Source: Parabacteroides sp.
GTDB taxonomy: Bacteria > Bacteroidota > Bacteroidia > Bacteroidales > Tannerellaceae
Direction: 5' to 3'
DNA length: 64,000 nucleotides
Assembly (NCBI GenBank): GCA_019417325.1
Contig: DXVO01000032.1
Coordinates: 62,001-126,000, forward strand
In this document: in pieces, positions 36,580 through 44,646 of the stretch
Numbering within the stretch: the stretch's first letter is position 1
How the letters are laid out: each line of letters starts with the position of its first letter
The notes under the pieces: generated by a model
What the model saw: the letters and a program-made list of their open reading frames with translations, nothing else
What the model was told of the DNA's origin: nothing
Database searches by the model: none
Program-made: the position numbers and the translations under genes

Positions 36580-36765
36580 TTGCTTAAATTGACCACTACC
36601 GCAGAGATACGTGGAGCAGATGGACGTATGGCTTATATTCCAGATATAAATGAGTTGATAAATATAGTTACTGATTGGATTTCTGCAAAGGGTGGAATGT
36701 ATGATTTGTATGTGAAAATTAGGGATTTGAATATCTCTAAAGGTTATGGAGAGCCTAGACTATAA
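36580..36765 (+). CDS. Possible small protein or gene remnant
   Basis: A 61-codon frame from a TTG, ending in YVKIRDLNISKGYGEPRL. The frame is open only from 36568, so it may be the tail of a lost gene. A good terminator (36790-36823) follows 24 bases after the stop, which argues that something was transcribed here. Function is not recognised. Confidence 0.3.
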   Translation: MLKLTTTAEIRGADGRMAYIPDINELINIVTDWISAKGGMYDLYVKIRDLNISKGYGEPRL

Positions 36766-36789
36766 ATTTAAACATCGAGATAAATCAAG

Positions 36790-36823
36790 CGGTGGCTATC
36801 TTGTAGATAGTTGCCGTTTTTTT
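36790..36823 (+). terminator. Hairpin terminator
   Basis: CGGTGGCTATC (36790-36800) pairs with GATAGTTGCCG (36806-36816), including three GU pairs, around TTGTA, followed by seven T. Confidence 0.75.
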
Positions 36824-36916
36824 ATTTATAGAGGTTATCGTACTCTTTATATACCCCGCTATGAAGAAAGTAGCTTTGTTTGTTAAGGTGGAACTACCTA
36901 ATGGAAAATAAAAATA

Positions 36917-37067
36917 TCTGCCTTTTTCGGCGTAAAATGTCCCAAATGTTGGACAAAATCATTAAAAAATAGCTTAATATACTGATGTAATTGATTGTTA
37001 TATATTAGGTTTGGTGATAATTTATTTAACTAAAATATTTTGCCGTTTTCGGCGGAGAGCGGCGGCA
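36917..37067. repeat. Diverged repeat pair with GC-rich hairpin
   Basis: TCTGCCTTTTTCGGCG (36917-36932) and TTTGCCGTTTTCGGCG (37037-37052) match at 14 of 16 positions and both are followed within about 20 bases by GGACA. The second copy forms TTTGCCG-N17-CGGCAAA (37037-37043 with 37061-37067). The rest of the gap 36824-37282 holds no gene. Confidence 0.45.
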
Positions 37068-37282
37068 AATTCGGACATATTTAGTTAATATAAATACAAT
37101 TTGCTGATATACAAATGCTTGTGCAGTATATGTGTTGCCAATAAAACCTATTTTTGATACGTGTTAATCCTCTTGCTATATTTATATAAATGCTGATATT
37201 TAAGCCTTTACGTATTTCTTTATGCCTTATATTGTCCCAACACAATTAAAATGTATCTGTTTTATTTGTAGAAAAAACAAAA

Positions 37283-37507
37283 ATGAAACAAATAGAACAG
37301 ATACTAACCTTATTGCATGAATGTCCAACTGAATGTATCCTTTTAATTCTAATGTACATATTATCTCAGTTAATAAAAAAGATGAAGTTTAAATTCATTA
37401 TTAATATAGATTTTAGATTTATGAAGGGTGAAAAAACGCATTATAAATATCAAAAAATCAACTACAAATGTGAAGTGCATCTTGAAATTTTATTTTTCAT
37501 ACAATAA
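37283..37507 (+). CDS. Small possible membrane protein
   Basis: A 74-codon frame from ATG, with one hydrophobic helix (about 19-32, CILLILMYILSQLI) and a basic tail. No homologue is recognised. A terminator hairpin lies 58 bases after the stop. It sits in the AT-rich accessory tract; it may be real, but support is only frame plus context. Confidence 0.35.
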   Translation: MKQIEQILTLLHECPTECILLILMYILSQLIKKMKFKFIINIDFRFMKGEKTHYKYQKINYKCEVHLEILFFIQ

Positions 37508-37552
37508 ATACGAACGGGTGAGCGTTTATATTTATTGATTTCTCAATCACTG

Positions 37553-37560
37553 CAAAGATA
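37553..37560 (-). promoter_or_regulatory. Orphan leftward -7 element
   Basis: The reverse strand reads TATCTTTG with TTTA 19 nt upstream, but no gene follows leftwards. It may be left from a lost gene. Confidence 0.3.
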
Positions 37561-37564
37561 AAGT

Positions 37565-37599
37565 AGAACGCCCCTGCTGTAAAGCCCGGGCGTTCTTTT
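37565..37599 (+). terminator. GC-rich hairpin terminator
   Basis: AGAACGCCC (37565-37573) pairs with GGGCGTTCT (37588-37596), followed by TTT. Confidence 0.6.
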
Positions 37600-37682
37600 G
37601 CTTTCTACTCCTAATTTAGAATCATTCACAAGAAATATAGTATCATCCAGATAATAAATTCCCCACCTTCAGAAGCCAGCCC

Positions 37683-37690
37683 TATCTTTG
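37683..37690 (+). promoter_or_regulatory. -7 element for 101-residue orphan gene
   Basis: TATCTTTG, exact match; leader to the ATG at 37772 would be about 75 nt. Confidence 0.4.
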
Positions 37691-37771
37691 CTCCGTAAGC
37701 TTACAGAGATAGTTAATTTATAGGCGGGTTCCGAAAAGCCTAGAAAAGAGTAGGAGTTTAATATTTGTAAT

Positions 37772-38077
37772 ATGAATTATTGTGTAATAATCTTTTGTCC
37801 TAATAATGAAGATCCTAATAACAAAGATCCTAAAGTATATAATTTCATCTCTAAAGAGACCACTAATGCCGACATGGATGAAGCAATAAAAATATTTAAA
37901 TTAGGTATAGGTATTATATGGATGACCGTGGTACCTGAAAACTCATTATGTATAGCTGTAGAAAGGGCAAATGAAATACTTCTGGAAAACAAATTTTCAG
38001 AATTAGTAATGAATAATGAAAACTACACTAAATTGGAAATCACAAAAGAATTTCTAAAATCGGTTAAAAGAATTTGA
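37772..38077 (+). CDS. Small hypothetical protein
   Basis: A 101-residue soluble protein (MNYCVIIFCPNNEDPNNKDP...). It has a plausible promoter upstream and a strong terminator 14 bases after the stop, so it is probably expressed. No family is recognised. It lies directly before the convergent integrase pseudogene and is probably cargo of the same element. Confidence 0.5.
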   Translation: MNYCVIIFCPNNEDPNNKDPKVYNFISKETTNADMDEAIKIFKLGIGIIWMTVVPENSLCIAVERANEILLENKFSELVMNNENYTKLEITKEFLKSVKRI

Positions 38078-38090
38078 CACTGTTCATTAA

Positions 38091-38146
38091 ATTGTGTAAA
38101 TGAAAAACTACAAGTAACAATACCTGTAGTTTTTCATTTACACGAT
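38091..38146. terminator. Long bidirectional terminator, 19-22 bp stem
   Basis: A perfect 19-bp stem (38094-38112 with 38125-38143), extendable by three pairs, has AAAAAC and GTTTTT runs inside the arms. It lies between the convergent orphan gene and the integrase. Confidence 0.8.
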
Positions 38147-38180
38147 TTACATAACAGTAATAAACAAATTCCTATAGTTT

Positions 38181-39249
38181 TTACCATTCTCCAACAGCTT
38201 CATTTATACCAAGGCCTAAAGACCTCAGATATCTCATTCTTTATATCAGAATGCCTGCATTGGCGACAAACAACATAAGGATCTCTGACGATACGATAAA
38301 GTTCTATACAACCTGTATGTTCCAAGGAAAAATCGGCTACACGCCCAATTCTCCGATTACACGTCTCCATACTTTTACCAAACAAATAATCATAAGGATT
38401 CGCTTTGTCTAAATTCATTTCCTTTATAACTTTCTCTAACGACCGAGGTATCGTAATAGAATCCTGTTTACCTGTTTTTGATACTTCTGAAGGAATTGTA
38501 ATTGTTTGATTCTCTATGCTAATGTGATGAACCTTGAGATACATTAACTCTGTTCGTCTAATAAATGCATAACGAACAAATTGTGTTGCATAATAAAGCC
38601 TCTCATTATGAATTTTCATGTATTTAATAACCTTATCAATCTCCCCTGGAGTGAAAGCGACATTTTTCCCTTTTTCTTCTTTACTCTTCTTTATTTTACA
38701 AAAAGGATTAGATTTTATAATATCTCTTTCTACAAGCATAAAGAATAAAGTTTTCAGATACCCCACCGTATCATTACATGTTTTGCTTGAATATTTTCTT
38801 TCACGTTTTAAGTAATCAACATACTCCAAGGCTTGAAGATGGGTAAACTGATCGGACCGCAAAGTATTATAGCCTTTTGCTTCACACCAAAGTTTAAAGA
38901 ACTTTAGAGCGCATCAATACATTTCAATACTTCTTTTTCTAAGAGTGCAGGAACGTACAGATAACATTTCATCCAATTCAGGTCCTATCTTCTTTTTAAT
39001 ATTATCACATTGTCGTTCGAATGGGTTCCAACCTTCGACTTCCAACATATTGACAACATTACGCAATGCAGCCCTAGCAGCATCCTGTCGTTCCCTCTTT
39101 TTGCTGTAGCGATTAATCCCTAATTTAAATCTAAACTGCTTTGATTCTCCTGTGAGAAGATTTTTTCCACGAAAATAGACATACCATTGCTTACTCAAAT
39201 CACCACCACAATCGCAAATACGCGGAGTACTAAATACAAAATTATCCAT
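38181..39249 (-). pseudogene. Tyrosine-type integrase, broken by a stop and a frameshift
   Basis: Two frames form one site-specific recombinase gene. The N-terminal part (39249-38917, MDNFVFSTPRICDCGG...) ends at an in-frame TGA (38914-38916); reading on in the same frame gives CALKFFKLWCEAKGYNT joined to the second part, which carries the core-binding domain and catalytic domain (YAFIRRTELMYLK with the first Arg, SKTGKQDSITIP with the Lys, RQCRHSDIK). After HSDIK the frame is wrong: one base later another frame reads MRYLRSLGLGINEAVGEW and stops at 38181-38183, the expected integrase tail with the Tyr nucleophile. Comparison with the usual spacing suggests a loss of about 5 bases near 38237-38239. 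Both lesions make it inactive unless recoded. It lies beside tRNA-Leu. Confidence 0.88.
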
Positions 39250-39307
39250 ATAATTAGTTTTTAAATTGTGTACTTTTTAATGTACTCTTAACTAATTAAA
39301 TGGATAA
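39242..39307. repeat. 18-bp inverted repeat over the integrase start codon
   Basis: 39242-39259 and 39290-39307 are complementary at 17 of 18 positions (TTATCCAT-A-TAATTAGTT against AACTAATTA-A-ATGGATAA) with a 30-nt spacer that contains TGTACT twice. The integrase ATG (39249-39247) lies inside the inner copy. Confidence 0.75.
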
Positions 39308-39340
39308 CTTACTGATTATTAAATCATTAAAAAAACAAAG

Positions 39341-39424
39341 TACGCAGGATGAGACTTGAACTCACACGCCGTAACCGGCACTACCCCCTCAAAGTAGCGT
39401 GTCTACCAATTCCACCACCTGCGC
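39341..39424 (-). tRNA. tRNA-Leu (anticodon GAG)
   Basis: The reverse strand starts GCGCAGGTGGTGGAATTGG and has an anticodon loop TTGAGGG, a long class II variable arm and the T arm GAGTTCAAGTCTC. The acceptor pairs as GCGCAGG/CCTGCGT with a G1-U72 wobble, and CCA is not encoded, unlike the neighbouring tRNA-Leu. It is the likely attachment site of the element to the left. Confidence 0.93.
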
Positions 39425-39430
39425 AGATGG

Positions 39431-39513
39431 TGCCCAGAACAGGACTCGAACCTGCACGGCTATTAACCACTCGCACCTGAAACGAGCGCGTCTACCAATT
39501 CCGCCACCTGGGC
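39431..39513 (-). tRNA. tRNA-Leu (anticodon CAG)
   Basis: The reverse strand starts GCCCAGGTGGCGGAATTGG; anticodon loop TTCAGGT, class II variable arm, T arm with GGTTCGAGTCC, acceptor closing with TCTGGGC, then A and an encoded CCA (to 39428). Confidence 0.95.
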
Positions 39514-39563
39514 TTGTCATTACATGAAAAAAGCGATCTCATATCGCTCTCGTTATCTGAGAG

Positions 39564-39636
39564 AGCGGAAGACGGGACTCGAACCCGCGACCCTAACCTT
39601 GGCAAGGTTATGCTCTACCAACTGAGCTACTTCCGC
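39564..39636 (-). tRNA. tRNA-Gly (anticodon GCC)
   Basis: The reverse strand starts GCGGAAGTAGCTCAGTTGG; anticodon loop TTGCCAA, T arm GGGTTCGAGTCCC, acceptor GCGGAAG/CTTCCGC. First gene of a three-tRNA operon. Confidence 0.96.
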
Positions 39637-39647
39637 GATAACGGGTG

Positions 39648-39678
39648 CAAAGATATAGGTATTTTTCATTTTACCAAA
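39648..39678 (-). promoter_or_regulatory. Promoter of the tRNA operon
   Basis: The reverse strand reads TTTG-N19-TATCTTTG (TTTG at 39675-39678, -7 at 39648-39655), a full consensus match 11 bases before tRNA-Gly. Confidence 0.8.
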
Positions 39679-39774
39679 ACTCGAAAGGCTTTTTTTACAC
39701 CCTTATTTTCCCAGGCTTCCCTGTCCAAAAGCATATCTTGTTTTAAACCAGAAACTTGATATTATCTATAAAAT

Positions 39775-40602
39775 TCACATTTTAGCTATCAATTCACTAA
39801 AAAGAAGACTCATAACAGAGGCTGCCCGGTTTGCAGCAATAATTACATCTTCTCCATCATTTACAAAATCATCAGCAAAATGATACCCTTCATTTGTTAT
39901 GACAGACATTCCGAATACACGCAAACCGGCATGACGTGCCACTATCACTTCTGGAACCGTACTCATACCAATAGCATCGCCTCCCACCCTGCCATAAAAA
40001 GCATATTCGGAAGGCGTTTCAAAAGAAGGTCCTGTAAGACCAACATAGACACCTTTTTTCAATGGGATGTTATGTGTTGCCGCTATCTCTTCAACACAAC
40101 GGATAAATTCCCTGTCGTATGCCCTTGTCATATCCGGGAAACGGACACCAAACAAATCATTATTCAGACCTATCAGCGGATTAGGCATCATATTGATATG
40201 GTCGCGTATAATCATCAGGTCGCCAACCTTAAAAGTGTTATTAATTCCACCTGCCGCATTAGAGACCAACAGATTTTTAATTCCCAGCAATTTCATCACC
40301 CGCACCGGAAAAGTTACCTCCGGCATAGAATATCCTTCATAATAGTGGAAACGTCCCTGCATGGCAAGCACTGGTTTACCTCCTAATTTTCCATAAATCA
40401 GGTTACCTTTATGCCCAATGGCTGTAGAATGCACAAAATGGGGAATTTTACTATAAGGGATAATTATTGTATCTTCAATCTTATCAGTCAACGAACCTAG
40501 GCCACTTCCCAGGATAATAGCTGTTTCCGGCTGTCCGGAAATACGGGTCTTCAGATAATCGGCAGCCTCCTGATATCTCTTATTCATTTCGTTTGTGTCC
40601 AT
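39775..40602 (-). CDS. Purine-nucleoside phosphorylase
   Basis: Splits purine nucleosides with phosphate into base and ribose-1-phosphate. The 275-residue protein has the trimeric PNP (PunA/DeoD family II) motifs: ILGSGLGSLTDKI (phosphate), HSTAIGHKGN, NAAGGINNTF, GLTGPSFETPSEY and GMSTVPEVIVARHAGLRVFGMSVITNEG with the base-binding Glu and Asn. Last gene of a four-gene operon, 7 bases after a nucleoside deaminase, fitting purine salvage. Confidence 0.95.
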   Translation of the reverse strand: MDTNEMNKRYQEAADYLKTRISGQPETAIILGSGLGSLTDKIEDTIIIPYSKIPHFVHSTAIGHKGNLIYGKLGGKPVLAMQGRFHYYEGYSMPEVTFPVRVMKLLGIKNLLVSNAAGGINNTFKVGDLMIIRDHINMMPNPLIGLNNDLFGVRFPDMTRAYDREFIRCVEEIAATHNIPLKKGVYVGLTGPSFETPSEYAFYGRVGGDAIGMSTVPEVIVARHAGLRVFGMSVITNEGYHFADDFVNDGEDVIIAANRAASVMSLLFSELIAKM

Positions 40603-40609
40603 CTCTTTC

Positions 40610-41869
40610 TTATTTTCGTTGTATTAAATTGTAGGCAATTTCGGATGTTTTTTCCATAATTTCATCCTCGCCCGGTACTTTCTGTCCCTGCATAAGAATT
40701 TTCCCATCACAAATGACCGTATCTATACAACTGCCATTAGCAGCATAAACCAGATTTGAAATAAAATTATGATTGGGAGTAAATGCCGGCGTACGGAGAT
40801 TAACCAAAGAAAGGTCTGCCAGATATCCTTCTGCAATCCGTCCGGCATTTAGACCGATGGCATTAGCTCCTATCTCTGTTGCTGAATGGAAAATGGCATT
40901 TGCCGGAATCACTTCTGGGTCTCTTCTCCATACTTTTCCCAACAAAGATGCCAACTTCATAGTCTCCACCATATCCAGATTATTGGATGACGAACATCCA
41001 TCGGTTCCCAAAGCGACTTGGATACCAGCATTTTTCATTTCACAGAATTTGAAACATCCCCCGGATGCCAGTTTCATATTAGAAGCCGGATTATGCACGA
41101 CTTTTACATCATGGGCAGCAAGCATTTGTATCTCTTCATCATCTACATACAGGGCATGGGCAAGAATTAAACGGGGAGATAATACACCTAAACTGTTCAG
41201 ATAACGAACAGGAGTCATCCCAAAATCTTTTATGCTATTATGTACCTCTACTTCCGTTTCCGCCAAATGCAAATGAACAGGGATATTTCGCTCCGCAGAA
41301 ATATCATGTGCCCATTGAAGTAGCTTTCCTGAAACAGTATAAATGGCATGAGGTCCCATTGCATATTGTATCCGGGAACTATACCTGTCCATCTCCATCA
41401 TCAGCTTCAGGTTATGTTGCTTATTTTTTTCGGTCTGCTCTGGTACAAAATGATCAAAACAAACTCCTGCTATCAATCCGCGCAATCCCATTTCTTCCAC
41501 CGCTTCTGCAGTAGCGTGGAACTTATGATACATATCGAAGAATGTGGTGGTCCCACTCTTTATCATTTCAAGGCAAGCTAATTTCGCACCCCAATAAATA
41601 TCGTCATAAGTTAACTTAGCTTCATTCGGCCAGATTTTTTCTTCCAACCAAGGCATTAATGGCATATCATCTCCAAAACCGCGGAACAAAGTCATAGCCG
41701 CATGAGTGTGTGCATTTACAAAACCGGGTATAACCGCTTTTCCTTCCCCTTCGATTTCCTGATCTGCCGGGATATTTAAATCAGTCCCTATCTGTGTAAT
41801 CAGATTGTCTTTTATATAAATATCAGAAACAACCCCATCTAAAAGGACTCTTTTTATTAGTATACTCAT
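40610..41869 (-). CDS. MtaD-type adenosine/MTA/SAH deaminase
   Basis: A 419-residue metal-dependent amidohydrolase. Metal ligands His54 and His56 are in VNAHTHAAMTLFRGF; others are in HLHLAETEVEVH, HALYVDDEEI and ALGTDGCSSSNNLDM. This is the pattern of 5'-methylthioadenosine/S-adenosylhomocysteine deaminases, which turn adenine nucleosides into inosine forms. The next gene, PNP, could then split the product. Its start overlaps the stop of the DEAD-box gene by four bases (ATGA). Guanine or chlorohydrolase activity in the same family is the alternative. Confidence 0.88.
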   Translation of the reverse strand: MSILIKRVLLDGVVSDIYIKDNLITQIGTDLNIPADQEIEGEGKAVIPGFVNAHTHAAMTLFRGFGDDMPLMPWLEEKIWPNEAKLTYDDIYWGAKLACLEMIKSGTTTFFDMYHKFHATAEAVEEMGLRGLIAGVCFDHFVPEQTEKNKQHNLKLMMEMDRYSSRIQYAMGPHAIYTVSGKLLQWAHDISAERNIPVHLHLAETEVEVHNSIKDFGMTPVRYLNSLGVLSPRLILAHALYVDDEEIQMLAAHDVKVVHNPASNMKLASGGCFKFCEMKNAGIQVALGTDGCSSSNNLDMVETMKLASLLGKVWRRDPEVIPANAIFHSATEIGANAIGLNAGRIAEGYLADLSLVNLRTPAFTPNHNFISNLVYAANGSCIDTVICDGKILMQGQKVPGEDEIMEKTSEIAYNLIQRK

Positions 41870-43173
41870 AAAAATTTAGCCTTCATATTTTTTATTTTCT
41901 CATCACGTATACGTTTCAGTAATCCGGGTAATTTATCTCGTTTCACTGCCGCAAAAGAACAACTCTCCTTCACTTCCACTATACCTAAATCATCTTTCTC
42001 CAGTTCTCCCTTTTGAAACAGAAAACCTACAACATCTTTCTTACTCAGCTTATCCCGTTTACCCCGGTTGATAGTCAGTGTAACCCATTCGGAACGCAAA
42101 GGTTCTTTTGCTACTTCAGGCAAAAAGAATTCTTCCGGCTCACGCTGTATATATTCCGGTATAGTTTCTGCATCGTTCAGTATCAAATAAGCATTTCCCG
42201 TTCCATTCATACGTGCTGTACGTCCATTCCGGTGGATATAAGCCTCTTCACTTACTGGAAGATGGTAGTGAATTACATTCTGTACTTCCGGAATATCCAA
42301 TCCACGGGAGGCAAGGTCTGTCGATATAAATACAGTAGCACTGCCATTCCGGAAGTAAGACAAGACGCGTTCACGCTCCGGCTGTTCCATTCCACCATGG
42401 AAACATTCATTATCAACCTTCATTTCAGTCAGATAATTACTTACTCTTTCCACAGTTTCACGATAATTACAAAATATCAGGGCTGAAGTTCCTTTCAGTT
42501 CTCCCAGCAATTTATAAAGCGTTTCCAACTTATCTTTTACCGGAGATTTCACAATCCGTACAGTCAATCCTTTCGGTTCTTTTACCTCTTTCAGGAAAGA
42601 AAGACGTACCGGAGAAGTTATCCCTGTAAACGAAGGTATCTCAACTGCTTCCGTTGCCGATGTCAGTACCCTGCGGCGCACTCCCGGTAAATGCGAAAGT
42701 ATCTCCTTTATCTCTTTCAGGAAACCAAGTTCAAGGGATTTGTCAAACTCATCCATAATCAGTGTCCGAACAGTATCGAGATTGATAGTGTTTCGTTCCA
42801 TATGGTCCACAATACGTCCGGGAGTTCCTATCAATATCGTAGGAGGGTGTTCCAGATTCTTCTTTTCCGTACGAAGCGGATGACCTCCATAACAACAACT
42901 AACCTTATACCCTGCCCCTAACGAACGGAATACAGTTTCTATCTGTAAAGCCAGTTCCCTTGATGGAGCAATTATAAGAGCTTGTATCTTTTTATCTTCA
43001 CCCGTTAAAGTCGTAAGAAGTGGCAGCAGGAATGCCAACGTCTTGCCGGAACCTGTCGGACTAAGTAAAACCATGTCTTTTGAGGTCCCGGCAGCAAGTA
43101 CAGCCTGCTGCATCTCATTCAGTGCTTCAATACCGGTATTGGCAAGAGCACGAGCTATTATTTCATTATTCAT
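41866..43173 (-). CDS. DEAD-box RNA helicase with DbpA-type C-terminus
   Basis: A 435-residue ATP-dependent RNA helicase. Motif I SPTGSGKT at 38-45, Ia PSRELALQ, Ib TPGRIVDH, motif II reads DEFD (141-144) instead of DEAD, III TSATE, V STDLASRGLDIPEV, VI HRNGRTARM instead of HRxGRTGR. The C-terminal approximately 70 residues (WVTLTINRGKRDKLSKKDVVGFLFQK) look like the DbpA RNA-binding domain that targets 23S rRNA, so a ribosome-assembly role is likely. Second gene of the operon, 3 bases after the dipeptidase. Confidence 0.9.
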   Translation of the reverse strand: MNNEIIARALANTGIEALNEMQQAVLAAGTSKDMVLLSPTGSGKTLAFLLPLLTTLTGEDKKIQALIIAPSRELALQIETVFRSLGAGYKVSCCYGGHPLRTEKKNLEHPPTILIGTPGRIVDHMERNTINLDTVRTLIMDEFDKSLELGFLKEIKEILSHLPGVRRRVLTSATEAVEIPSFTGITSPVRLSFLKEVKEPKGLTVRIVKSPVKDKLETLYKLLGELKGTSALIFCNYRETVERVSNYLTEMKVDNECFHGGMEQPERERVLSYFRNGSATVFISTDLASRGLDIPEVQNVIHYHLPVSEEAYIHRNGRTARMNGTGNAYLILNDAETIPEYIQREPEEFFLPEVAKEPLRSEWVTLTINRGKRDKLSKKDVVGFLFQKGELEKDDLGIVEVKESCSFAAVKRDKLPGLLKRIRDEKIKNMKAKFL

Positions 43174-43176
43174 ATA

Positions 43177-44532
43177 TCAATTGAAGCGTCTATAAAATTC
43201 GGCAACCGACTCTATTCCTTTATAGAAGAAATCAAGCGTACAACTTTCATTGGGCGAATGGATGGCATTCTGTTCAAGTCCGAAACCCATCAATACGGTT
43301 TTTATACCTAAAACTTGTTCGAAGGTTGAAATAATAGGAATACTTCCTCCACGGCGAACGGCTAATGGCCTCTTCCCGAATGCAACACCGACTGCTTCTT
43401 CCGCAGCTTTATAAGCCGGCATATCTATTGGACAAACGTACCCTTCGCCTCCATGCTTAGGTGTCACCTTTACTTTAACAGAATCAGGCGCTACACGCAT
43501 CATATATTCTTCAAACAAACGGGATATTTTCGAATGGTTCTGATGCGGTACCAAACGGCAGGAAACTTTAGCATATGCTTTAGACGGTAAAACCGTTTTA
43601 CTGCCTTCTTCTATATATCCGCCCCAAATTCCGCAAACATCGAAAGACGGACGGCAACTGTTCCGCTCGAGAGTGGAGTAACCTTTCTCTCCTGCCAGTT
43701 CATCCACTCCTATGGCAGCCTTATATTTTGCTTCGTCGAAAGGTATTTGGGCTATCATTTCACGTTCGGCAGGAGAAACATTTTCTACATCATCATAAAA
43801 ACCAGGAATCGTGATGCGTCCGTTGGCATCGATTACATCAGCAATCAATTTGCAGAGTACATTTATCGGATTGGCAACCGCTCCACCAAAATGTCCGGAA
43901 TGCAAGTCCCTGTTCGGACCGGTTACTTCTATTTCCCAATAGGCAAGTCCGCGTAAGCCGGTTGTAAGCGAAGGAGTTTCCGCACTTACCATACTGGTAT
44001 CGGAAACAAGAATTACATCCGCTTTCAGCAATTCTTTATGGGTATGGCAAAAAGCTTCAAGACTGGGAGAACCGATCTCCTCCTCTCCTTCAAAAAGAAA
44101 CTTCACATTACACTTCAGCAAATCTTGCTTAATTGCTGTTTCAAAGCCTTTTACCTGCATCATTGCTTGACCTTTATCATCATCGGCACCACGCGCCCAG
44201 ATACGTCCGTCACGAATTTCCGGTTCGAAAGGCTGACTTTTCCAAAGCTCCAGAGGCTCGGCAGGCATTACGTCATAATGGGCATAAACCAAAACTGTCG
44301 GAGCGTTCGGAGATATTATTTTTTCGCCGTATACCACAGGATTTCCCTCTGTTGGCATGATAACTGCCTTATCGGCACCGGATGACAATAATAACTCTGT
44401 CCATCGCTGGGCACAAGCTGCCATATCCGGTTTATGTTCTTGTTTGGCACTTACAGAAGGAATACGTATCAAAGAAAATAATTCTTCAATAAAACGTTCT
44501 TTGTTCGATTCAATATACGCTTTTACTGACAT
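43177..44532 (-). CDS. M20-family dipeptidase
   Basis: A 451-residue zinc metallopeptidase of the M20 group that cleaves dipeptides in the cytoplasm. Active-site elements: VLVYAHYDVMPAEP (zinc His and the following Asp), GADDDKGQAM, FLFEGEEEIGSPS (catalytic Glu pair), and the dimerisation lid DLHSGHFGGAVANP. The C-terminal GLEQNAIHSPNE carries the last zinc His. No signal peptide. First gene of a four-gene operon; the link of peptide, RNA and purine genes is unclear. Confidence 0.92.
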   Translation of the reverse strand: MSVKAYIESNKERFIEELFSLIRIPSVSAKQEHKPDMAACAQRWTELLLSSGADKAVIMPTEGNPVVYGEKIISPNAPTVLVYAHYDVMPAEPLELWKSQPFEPEIRDGRIWARGADDDKGQAMMQVKGFETAIKQDLLKCNVKFLFEGEEEIGSPSLEAFCHTHKELLKADVILVSDTSMVSAETPSLTTGLRGLAYWEIEVTGPNRDLHSGHFGGAVANPINVLCKLIADVIDANGRITIPGFYDDVENVSPAEREMIAQIPFDEAKYKAAIGVDELAGEKGYSTLERNSCRPSFDVCGIWGGYIEEGSKTVLPSKAYAKVSCRLVPHQNHSKISRLFEEYMMRVAPDSVKVKVTPKHGGEGYVCPIDMPAYKAAEEAVGVAFGKRPLAVRRGGSIPIISTFEQVLGIKTVLMGFGLEQNAIHSPNESCTLDFFYKGIESVAEFYRRFN

Positions 44533-44646
44533 AGGTCTGTTTGTTTAAAATTATTCTGCTACAAGTATACAAATTAAAAATGGGAAGGCAAAATAATAAA
44601 CAGAAGGAACAAACTCCCTTTCTACAGGTAAAATATAAAATCTCTC

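Noticed and set aside
38200..38862. Second part of the integrase as an independent short recombinase
   Set aside because: The frame joins the upstream part exactly across one TGA, its own start would be a TTG, and the catalytic Tyr is out of frame.
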